Positions 6,654 through 11,550 of a DNA stretch of 11,550 bases are shown piece by piece. Within the stretch, counting starts at the first letter, position 1. Each line of letters opens with the position of its first letter. The notes under the pieces are model-generated. The model made no database searches. It was not told the DNA's origin and saw only the letters and a program-made list of their open reading frames with translations. Location: assembly GCA_900548085.1 (NCBI GenBank), contig URJF01000043.1, positions 1 to 11,550 of the forward strand, given 5' to 3'. The stretch comes from an uncultured Oscillospiraceae bacterium (GTDB lineage Bacteria; Bacillota; Clostridia; Oscillospirales; Acutalibacteraceae). The position numbers were made by a program, and so were the translations under genes.

Positions 6654-8390
6654 CTATGTATTTTGTTTGAACAGATTTCTAAAGTCATCGTCACTCATGT
6701 TCTCAGCATTAGTGAGTTGACTCTTTTTATATTCTTCATTAAGCGTTTTCACACAGTCCGAAAACTCCTTTTTTGGATCCGCACTGTTTGATGAAAGCGC
6801 AGTAATACCGGATAATCGTCCCATTTCTTCATCAGAAAGGACTTGTCCGAATGTAATAAGGTCTATACTTTCGTTATCATTCAGCTTTGTAATAATTTCG
6901 TGATAAACCTTTCGTATAAATCCCTCGGATAAAATATTTTCGTCCAAATCGGTACAAAGTTCTGCACAATCCGGATATAGCATTAGGAGTCCGATTAGCC
7001 TGTCCTGTGCCTTGATTTTGCGTATTGACGCAGAAGCATCATAGCTCATCTTTCGTGTAGTCTTTATACTGTCGTCAACAATTTTTGAATACTGCCGACG
7101 CTGCTTTGTCCTGAATGTTCGCCTGTGGTAATCCTGAAGCTGAGATTTGATACTCTGCTTTTCGACTCCCAATTCTTCGGCAAGCCTTGAAATGTAAAGG
7201 TCTTGCTCTATTGGTGTAACCTCGTCGAGTACTTTTATACTGTCATTAAGAAAATCAATCTTTCCTTGGGTAGTGGCAAGATTATACTTGTTTCTAAGAT
7301 TTACAAGGGCATACTCAATTTCATTAGCCGAGCCCTCGAGCATAGCCCTAAATTTTTCAACGCCATATGTTTTGATGATTTCATCAGGGTCTTTGCCGCC
7401 CATAAGTCCTGGTATTCTGACCTTCAAATCGGTTTGGTTAAACAAAGCAATAGCCTTATTGAGAGCTTTTTGGCCTGCCTCATCAGCATCGTACGCCAAT
7501 ATAACCTCTTTAGCATAGCGAGAAATAAGCTTGACCTGCTCGGGAGTAAGTGCAGTTCCGCATCCGCCTACGGCATTGGTAATGCCTGCCTGATGCATAG
7601 CCATCACATCCATATATCCCTCGCAGAGTATCAAAGCGTCGCTGCCGCTATCCTTTGCATAATTCAGACCGAACAAAACATTGGTTTTCTTATATACCAA
7701 TGTATCCGATGTATTCATATACTTAGGCTTACTATTATCGAGAACTCTGCCGCCAAAAGCTATTACATTACCTCTCACATCAATAATAGGAGTCATAACC
7801 TTATTTCTGAAATAATCGTAATAACTTTTTTTACCTTTTCCGACAACACCTGCATCAAGCATATCACCGAGTGAATAACCTTTTGACTTTAGATGCCTTA
7901 TCAAAGCATCCCAAGAATCAGGCGCATAACCCAAACCAAAATGGTTTATTGTTTTTTTAGTAAATCCTCTGCCGAGAAGATAGTTGAGTCCCTGTTTACC
8001 CTCTGGTGATATTAGGCAATTATGAAAATATCTTGCCGTCTCACGATTGATTTCTAATATAATTCTGCGTTTTTTTGCCAATGAGTCGTCGAAACCTTCA
8101 TCCGGCATTTGCATACCTGCACGCTGAGCAAGCATTTTGACGGCATCCAAATAATCGAGATTTTCGATTCTCTTTACAAAATTTATGACATCTCCGCCGG
8201 CACCGCAGCCAAAGCAATAATAACTTTCTGTCTCCGGATAAACAGTGAACGACGGTGTTTTTTCGTTATGAAACGGACAAAGTCCTACAAACGTTCTTCC
8301 TCGTTTTTTTAGTGAGACATATGATGAAATTATGTCTTCAATATCTGATTTTTGTTTCAGTTCCTGCAAAAAGCTGTCTGATAACGGCAT
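6654..8390 (-). CDS. dnaG: DNA primase
   Basis: A 578-residue primase that makes the RNA primers for replication. The N-terminal CHC2 zinc ribbon is intact: Cys38, His41, Cys59 and Cys62 (CPFHNEKTPSF, then YCFGCGAGGDV). The catalytic core includes FGLGYAPDSWD (151-161) and PIIDVRGNVIAFGGRVL (201-217). The TOPRIM domain has Glu257 in LCEGYMD and the acidic pair Asp301 and Asp303 in AYDADEAGQKA. The C-terminal part (about 440-578) would be the helicase-binding domain. Length is normal. The ATG at 8390 has GGAG 8 bases upstream and follows dgt by 16 bases; rpoD follows 16 bases after its stop. The gene order is that of the macromolecular-synthesis operon, coupling replication priming with sigma factor supply. 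Confidence 0.98.
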   Translation of the reverse strand: MPLSDSFLQELKQKSDIEDIISSYVSLKKRGRTFVGLCPFHNEKTPSFTVYPETESYYCFGCGAGGDVINFVKRIENLDYLDAVKMLAQRAGMQMPDEGFDDSLAKKRRIILEINRETARYFHNCLISPEGKQGLNYLLGRGFTKKTINHFGLGYAPDSWDALIRHLKSKGYSLGDMLDAGVVGKGKKSYYDYFRNKVMTPIIDVRGNVIAFGGRVLDNSKPKYMNTSDTLVYKKTNVLFGLNYAKDSGSDALILCEGYMDVMAMHQAGITNAVGGCGTALTPEQVKLISRYAKEVILAYDADEAGQKALNKAIALFNQTDLKVRIPGLMGGKDPDEIIKTYGVEKFRAMLEGSANEIEYALVNLRNKYNLATTQGKIDFLNDSIKVLDEVTPIEQDLYISRLAEELGVEKQSIKSQLQDYHRRTFRTKQRRQYSKIVDDSIKTTRKMSYDASASIRKIKAQDRLIGLLMLYPDCAELCTDLDENILSEGFIRKVYHEIITKLNDNESIDLITFGQVLSDEEMGRLSGITALSSNSADPKKEFSDCVKTLNEEYKKSQLTNAENMSDDDFRNLFKQNT

Positions 8391-8406
8391 AACTTCATCT
8401 CCTCTC

Positions 8407-9414
8407 TCATTCTACCCAAAACATAGGTACATAAAGCTGATTAAAAATCTTAAGCGAATAATTATCGCTCATACCTGCTATATAGTCACATACGGCACGC
8501 TCATTGCCGTCACGCTCAGCAATAATCTTATATTCTGACGGGAGGTCATCGGGATTTTTTATGTAATATTCGTACAGCTTTTCAAGCATCGCTACAGCCT
8601 TGACTTCCTCACCTTTACAAACAGGATTTTTGTATACAGCGACAAACATAAAATCATGTAAGTCATTAAAGAACTGCCAATAATCATCACTCATAAGGAT
8701 CTTGTCGCCGTCGGTACTGTTTTGGATAACATTGAGTACCATATTATTTATTCTTTCGCTTTTGCTCATACCGAGAGCCATACGCAGTTCGATAGGGATA
8801 TCTTCTTCTGCCATAACGCCGGCACGAATGGCATCGTCAATATCGTGATTGATATAAGCAATTTTGTCTGCAACACGAATTATCTGCCCTTCTAAAGTGT
8901 AGGCATCTTCCCCACAAGTGTGGCACAAAATTCCGTTTCTTACCTCATCGGTAAGATTCAACCCTTTGCCGTCTTTTTCGATATAATCCACTACACGCAC
9001 ACTTTGTTCATAATGCTTAAAGCCCGTTGAGCAGAGTTTGTCTAATTCACGCTCTCCTGCATGTCCGAATGGCGTATGTCCTAAATCATGACCAAGTGCA
9101 ATAGCCTCGGTCAAATCTTCGTTAAGACGAAGTGCTCTGGCAATAGTGCGTGAAATCTGTGCAACCTCAAGGGTATGAGTAAGCCTCGTTCTGTAATGGT
9201 CACCGGTGGGAGCCAAAAAAACCTGGGTTTTGTGCTTAAGTCGACGAAAGGACTGGCAATGAATAATTCTGTCTCTGTCACGCTGAAAACAGGTACGAAT
9301 ATCGCACTCTTTTTCCGTAGCTTTTCTGCCCTTGCTAAACGCCGACGGACAGGCTCTGTCACATAAAATCTTCATCTCATTTTCTTCTGTAATCTCCCTG
9401 ATAGTACGGTCCAT
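8407..9414 (-). CDS. dgt: dGTP triphosphohydrolase-like HD-domain protein
   Basis: A 335-residue member of the HD-superfamily dNTPases, which hydrolyse dGTP or other dNTPs to nucleoside and tripolyphosphate. Metal-binding residues are visible: His80 in RLTHTLEVAQI, His109-Asp110 in GHDLGHTPFGHAGE, and Asp183 in ADKIAYINHD. The Q-S-F-R-R-L-K-H-K-T-Q-V segment (54-65) is family-typical. An upstream GTG at 9432 would add six residues, but the AAAGGAG ribosome binding site lies between it and ATG 9414, so ATG is the start. It is the first gene of the eleven-gene run and follows the TATAAT promoter. Clostridial genomes often place dgt directly before dnaG, where dNTP pool control and primase would be produced together. 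The precise nucleotide preference is not predictable from this sequence. Confidence 0.93.
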   Translation of the reverse strand: MDRTIREITEENEMKILCDRACPSAFSKGRKATEKECDIRTCFQRDRDRIIHCQSFRRLKHKTQVFLAPTGDHYRTRLTHTLEVAQISRTIARALRLNEDLTEAIALGHDLGHTPFGHAGERELDKLCSTGFKHYEQSVRVVDYIEKDGKGLNLTDEVRNGILCHTCGEDAYTLEGQIIRVADKIAYINHDIDDAIRAGVMAEEDIPIELRMALGMSKSERINNMVLNVIQNSTDGDKILMSDDYWQFFNDLHDFMFVAVYKNPVCKGEEVKAVAMLEKLYEYYIKNPDDLPSEYKIIAERDGNERAVCDYIAGMSDNYSLKIFNQLYVPMFWVE

Positions 9415-9419
9415 AAAAA

Positions 9420-9426
9420 CTCCTTT
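9420..9426 (-). promoter_or_regulatory. Ribosome binding site of dgt, deciding its start
   Basis: AAAGGAG on the minus strand, 5 bases before the ATG at 9414. An in-frame GTG at 9430-9432 lies upstream of this motif, so it is not the start. Confidence 0.8.
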
Positions 9427-9447
9427 CGTCACAAAATTATTGCTTGC

Positions 9448-9476
9448 ATTATATTTTACAAAAAAACTTCAAAAAA
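9448..9476 (-). promoter_or_regulatory. Probable promoter of the dgt-dnaG-rpoD run
   Basis: The minus strand has a perfect TATAAT -10 at 9448-9453. At 17-base spacing the -35 position (9471-9476) reads TTTTTT, a poor match, and the spacer is rich in T tracts that may aid bending or UP-type contacts. The start site would be near 9441, giving a leader of about 27 bases with the AAAGGAG site in it. It is the only clear promoter I see for the eleven genes to its left. No operator palindrome is evident. Confidence 0.6.
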
Positions 9477-9493
9477 CCCTTTATTTTTTATCC

Positions 9494-9522
9494 TTGACTT
9501 AGAAAGAATAAAAATGTATCAT
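9494..9522 (+). promoter_or_regulatory. Sigma-A promoter of the metallophosphoesterase gene
   Basis: TTGACT (9494-9499), a 17-base spacer and TATCAT (9517-9522) give a near-consensus sigma-A promoter. Transcription would start near 9529, only about 12 bases before the ATG at 9541. The ribosome binding site AGGTGA (9531-9536) lies almost at the 5' end of the mRNA. It is divergent from the dgt promoter, with the two -35 boxes about 17 bases apart, so the two may compete for polymerase. Confidence 0.7.
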
Positions 9523-9540
9523 CAATAGTGAGGTGAACAT

Positions 9541-10383
9541 ATGTATCCTACTATAGTCGCAATATTGATTTTGTTTATTATTGCAACATTCTTATACTAC
9601 GAAAACAATAAGCTTGACATCACAAAGTACGAGCTGAACAGCAATGACATAGTAAATCCGGTGAAAATGGTACAACTCAGTGACCTACACTCTAAACCGG
9701 CAAAAAATGTGCTCAAGACGGTAAAGAAACTAAATCCCGATATTATTTTCATTACGGGTGACTATATAAACGATCACGAAAAAAACAAGGAAAAGATGCT
9801 GTCTTACGGTAAAGAATTAGTTAAAACAGCCCCGGTATTTTATATAACCGGGAATCACGAAAGAAGGCTCGAAAATTTTTACGAGTTAATGTCAGAACTG
9901 AAAGGTATCGGATTCATCGTACTTTTGGATAAATCAGATGATATTGTAATAAATGGGAATAAAATAAATATTCTCGGTCTTGACGAAAACCAAGCGGGAT
10001 TTGATGACTACAAAGCACGAAAGAACGGTACATTCAAGTATAAGGACGAGTCCCCTTTATTTAAAGAACTGTCTAAAAAAAGCGGATACAAAATTGTACT
10101 GTCACATTATCCCGAAAACTTTATGGCAGTAAGTGAAAACGACTATTCACAATATGACTTTGATATACAATTATCGGGACATGCACACGGAGGACAATTT
10201 ATCCTGCCAATGATAGGACCTGTATTTTCGCCCGGTCAAGGCATACGGCCGAAATATGCAAAAGGTTCTTTCGGCGAAAGACCAATGCTCATAATTTCAC
10301 GAGGTATAGGCAATGCCGAATTTCCATTTAGGCTATTCAACCATCCTGAAATAAATGTTATTGATATAAAAAGCAAGGCATAA
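9541..10383 (+). CDS. Membrane-anchored calcineurin-like metallophosphoesterase (YkuE/YaeI-like)
   Basis: A 280-residue protein with one N-terminal hydrophobic segment (about 4-20), probably an uncleaved signal anchor, followed by a complete metallophosphoesterase domain. Metal motifs appear in order: D-L-H (48-50), G-D (73-74) in FITGDYIND, G-N-H-E (104-107), His189 in VLSHYPENF, and GHAHGGQ (213-219). The segment PMIGPVFSPG after this is typical of the YkuE/YaeI type. Related enzymes cleave phosphomonoesters or lipid-linked pyrophosphates; the substrate here is unknown. Unlike Bacillus YkuE there is no twin-arginine motif, so it would use the Sec or insertase route. It is the only plus-strand gene in the window. 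The ATG has AGGTGA 4 bases upstream. The gene is monocistronic, with its own promoter and terminator. Confidence 0.92.
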   Translation: MYPTIVAILILFIIATFLYYENNKLDITKYELNSNDIVNPVKMVQLSDLHSKPAKNVLKTVKKLNPDIIFITGDYINDHEKNKEKMLSYGKELVKTAPVFYITGNHERRLENFYELMSELKGIGFIVLLDKSDDIVINGNKINILGLDENQAGFDDYKARKNGTFKYKDESPLFKELSKKSGYKIVLSHYPENFMAVSENDYSQYDFDIQLSGHAHGGQFILPMIGPVFSPGQGIRPKYAKGSFGERPMLIISRGIGNAEFPFRLFNHPEINVIDIKSKA

Positions 10384-10401
10384 CAACGCAGCCTTGCTTT
10401 T
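10369..10401. terminator. Bidirectional terminator between convergent genes
   Basis: A perfect 11-base inverted repeat: AAAAGCAAGGC (10369-10379), an 11-base loop, and GCCTTGCTTTT (10391-10401). T-rich tracts follow on both strands (TTTTAAATTTTT on plus, TTTTTATAT on minus). The left arm encodes the last residues of the phosphoesterase and the loop holds its stop codon. The right arm overlaps the yigZ stop at 10400-10402. One hairpin therefore appears to end both transcripts. Confidence 0.85.
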
Positions 10402-11020
10402 AAATTTTTGCAAATTCAGACCTAAGATAATTCAGTGAATATTTGCCGTTACTAATGTCGGTCAATTTATCTTTAAGTAATTCGGAAGCATCTTCTTTTA
10501 TAGAAAATTCAACACTGACAGATGCCGAAAAATCACTTTTAATAACATTTGCACCGAAGTCGTAAAGTAAAACATTCAGACGGTCATAAAAAGAATAGTC
10601 GACAATAACCGAATATATTTGGCAATTTGCCATGGTAATGATATGAGCAGCATCAAGAGCAATCTTGGAAGTATGTGAATATGCACGAACAAGTCCGCCT
10701 GCGCCTAACAAAGTTCCGCCAAAATATCTCGTAGCGACGACACATACATCGGTAACACTCTCTTTCAATATAACATCCAAAACAGGAACGCCGGCTGTTC
10801 CGCTCGGCTCACCGTCATCACTGTAGCGCTGAGTATTATTCTCTCTCAGAACATACGCATAAACATTATGAGTAGCATCCCAATGCTTACTTTTTATTGA
10901 ATTTATAAATTCTACTGCCTCATCCTGAGTGGAAACAGGCTTGGCATAACCGATAAATTTTGATTTCTTTTCAACAAAATAATCGGAGGATTCAAGTTCT
11001 ACAGTTTTATATTCTCTCAT
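10400..11020 (-). CDS. yigZ: YigZ/IMPACT family protein (UPF0029)
   Basis: A 206-residue protein with an N-terminal Impact-type domain and a C-terminal DUF1949 ferredoxin-like domain (about 137-196). Strong motifs are KSKFIGYAKPV (19-29), YSDDGEPSGTAGVPVL (66-81) and VATRYFGGTLLGAGGLVRAY (95-114). The eukaryotic relative IMPACT regulates translation through GCN1, and bacterial members have been linked to translation or nucleic-acid binding. The biochemical role is unsettled. The ATG at 11020 has no convincing Shine-Dalgarno and is only about 10 bases after the T tract of the rpmE terminator, so its transcription is unusual. It sits downstream of rpmE and shares its 3' terminator with the convergent phosphoesterase gene. 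Family assignment is firm. Confidence 0.93.
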   Translation of the reverse strand: MREYKTVELESSDYFVEKKSKFIGYAKPVSTQDEAVEFINSIKSKHWDATHNVYAYVLRENNTQRYSDDGEPSGTAGVPVLDVILKESVTDVCVVATRYFGGTLLGAGGLVRAYSHTSKIALDAAHIITMANCQIYSVIVDYSFYDRLNVLLYDFGANVIKSDFSASVSVEFSIKEDASELLKDKLTDISNGKYSLNYLRSEFAKI

Positions 11021-11030
11021 ACAATACCAT

Positions 11031-11064
11031 TAAAAAACAAGGCAACAGTAAAAACTGTTGCCTT
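11031..11064 (-). terminator. Rho-independent terminator of rpmE
   Basis: A perfect 11-base stem (AAGGCAACAGT at 11039-11049 with ACTGTTGCCTT at 11054-11064) and an AAAA tetraloop on the plus strand. On the minus strand the stem is followed by GTTTTTT (11031-11038). It begins 9 bases after the rpmE stop codon. Its T tract ends about 10 bases before the yigZ ATG. Confidence 0.88.
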
Positions 11065-11073
11065 AATTTTTAG

Positions 11074-11277
11074 TTAAGCCTTTTTAGCAAATCTCTTGTT
11101 AAATCTGTCAACACGTCCGCCTGTATCAACAAGTTTTTGTTTACCTGTATAGAATGGGTGGCATTTTGAACAGATATCAACTTTCATATCACCTTTTGTG
11201 CTTTTTGTTTCGTAAGTAGCACCACAAGCGCATCTTACTGTACAAGTGTCATAATTTGGATGAATTCCGTCCTTCAT
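11074..11277 (-). CDS. rpmE: 50S ribosomal protein bL31, zinc-binding type
   Basis: A 67-residue bL31 protein of the large ribosomal subunit, located at the central protuberance and involved in subunit bridging. It is the zinc (C+) type: Cys16, Cys18, Cys36 and Cys39 (RCACG and ICSKCHPFYTGKQ) make the ligand set, with an extra Cys12. The start (MKDGIHPNY) and end (GGRVDRFNKRF) are canonical, so it is full length. An AGGTGA site (11284-11289) sits 6 bases before ATG 11277. It has its own extended -10 promoter and a strong terminator, so it is mainly monocistronic. Because the cysteine type depends on zinc, a cysteine-free paralogue under zinc control could exist elsewhere; none is in the window. 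No ribosomal-protein leader structure is obvious in the short leader. Confidence 0.98.
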   Translation of the reverse strand: MKDGIHPNYDTCTVRCACGATYETKSTKGDMKVDICSKCHPFYTGKQKLVDTGGRVDRFNKRFAKKA

Positions 11278-11313
11278 TATCTTTCACCTCGCTTAATCTC
11301 ATAACGCACTGTA

Positions 11314-11341
11314 TTATAACAAACAAGCGGCAAAAAAGCAA
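11314..11341 (-). promoter_or_regulatory. Extended -10 promoter of rpmE
   Basis: The minus strand reads TGTTATAAT, a TG-extended perfect -10 (11314-11322). A weak -35, TTGCTT (11336-11341), is 16 bases upstream. Initiation would fall near 11307, giving a leader of about 30 bases before the ATG. The region lies between the addA stop and rpmE. A weak all-A/T hairpin (11331-11351) overlaps the -35 and could partly terminate addA. Confidence 0.7.
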
Positions 11342-11355
11342 GTGTTTTTTGAAAA

Positions 11356-11550
11356 TTATTTGTAAACACAGCATTTATCAAGATAAAAGGAATAAAGCAT
11401 CGCTTCTTTAACCGGTTTATTCAGTGTTTTGGATACCGACCTGCGATAAAATGCAATTTGATTTTTATATTTATCAAGCAGCTCATTTTCTGACGAAACG
11501 ACATCTGTCTTATAGTCCACCAGAACAAGCTCACCGTCTTCCTCAAATAC
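11356..11550 (-). CDS. addA: ATP-dependent helicase/nuclease subunit AddA (C-terminal fragment)
   Basis: Only the last 64 residues are in the window; the rest lies past the right edge. They match the PD-(D/E)xK nuclease end of AddA. GELVLVDYKTD contains the D-x-K catalytic pair (visible residues Asp12 and Lys14). It is followed by LLDKYKNQIAFYRRSV, which carries the Q-x-x-x-Y motif of RecB-family nucleases, and then KPVKEAMLYSFYLDK. AddAB processes double-strand breaks for RecA-dependent repair, the Bacillota counterpart of RecBCD. The reading frame ends in TAA at 11356-11358. No strong terminator follows, so some readthrough into rpmE is possible. It is cut by the window, not visibly damaged. 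Confidence 0.88.
   Translation of the reverse strand, partial: VFEEDGELVLVDYKTDVVSSENELLDKYKNQIAFYRRSVSKTLNKPVKEAMLYSFYLDKCCVYK

Noticed and set aside
7203..7874. Open frame of 223 codons on the plus strand opposite dnaG
   Set aside because: It is antisense to the well-conserved catalytic core of dnaG, has no ribosome binding site of note and resembles no family I know. It is a shadow of the primase codons.
9535..9546. LexA-like half site GAACATATGTAT over the phosphoesterase start codon
   Set aside because: Only the left half matches the Bacillota SOS box (GAAC-N4-GTTC); the right half has two mismatches. The sequence is explained by the ribosome binding site followed by ATG.
11280..11310. 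Possible ribosomal-protein autoregulatory leader before rpmE
   Set aside because: The inferred leader is only about 30 bases and I see no stable conserved stem in it.

Overview
The window looks like a housekeeping segment of a low-to-medium GC Bacillota genome, most likely class Clostridia and perhaps an Oscillospiraceae/Ruminococcus-type gut bacterium. The reasons are the dgt-dnaG-rpoD gene order, a DUF896 (YnzC-type) protein, an AddA-type recombination nuclease, a zinc-type bL31, GGAGG-like ribosome binding sites and sigma-A style promoters. The lineage is inferred from gene content and protein style, not from a database search. I see no mobile element, CRISPR array, tRNA, rRNA, riboswitch or phage gene. 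No stretch longer than about 130 bases lacks a gene.

Right edge (11550 down to 10400, minus strand): the 3' end of addA, then a promoter and rpmE (bL31) with a strong hairpin terminator, then yigZ (IMPACT family). Centre right (9541-10383, plus strand): one membrane-anchored metallophosphoesterase. It has its own promoter and converges on yigZ, sharing with it a bidirectional terminator.

From 9476 down to the left edge (minus strand): a single run of eleven genes. The order is dgt, dnaG, rpoD, DUF896, tmk, DUF2156 acyltransferase-like, GNAT acetyltransferase, DJ-1/PfpI, 5-formyltetrahydrofolate cyclo-ligase, mltG and a U32-family protein cut by the window edge. Neighbours are at most 16 bases apart. 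Six of the ten junctions overlap and two more have 2-base gaps, so translation is probably coupled through most of the run. A TATAAT box upstream of dgt is the only clear promoter I see for it, though internal promoters cannot be excluded.

Functionally the run joins dNTP balance (dgt, tmk), replication priming (dnaG), the housekeeping sigma factor (rpoD), one-carbon folate salvage (5-FCL), cell-wall synthesis (mltG) and probable tRNA wobble modification (U32). Among these sit less-understood genes (DUF896, DUF2156, GNAT, DJ-1). This is an extended version of the classical macromolecular-synthesis operon. I found no convincing undescribed system. The most notable points are the overlap architecture, the paired acyltransferase genes of unknown substrate, and the unusual transcriptional setting of yigZ.
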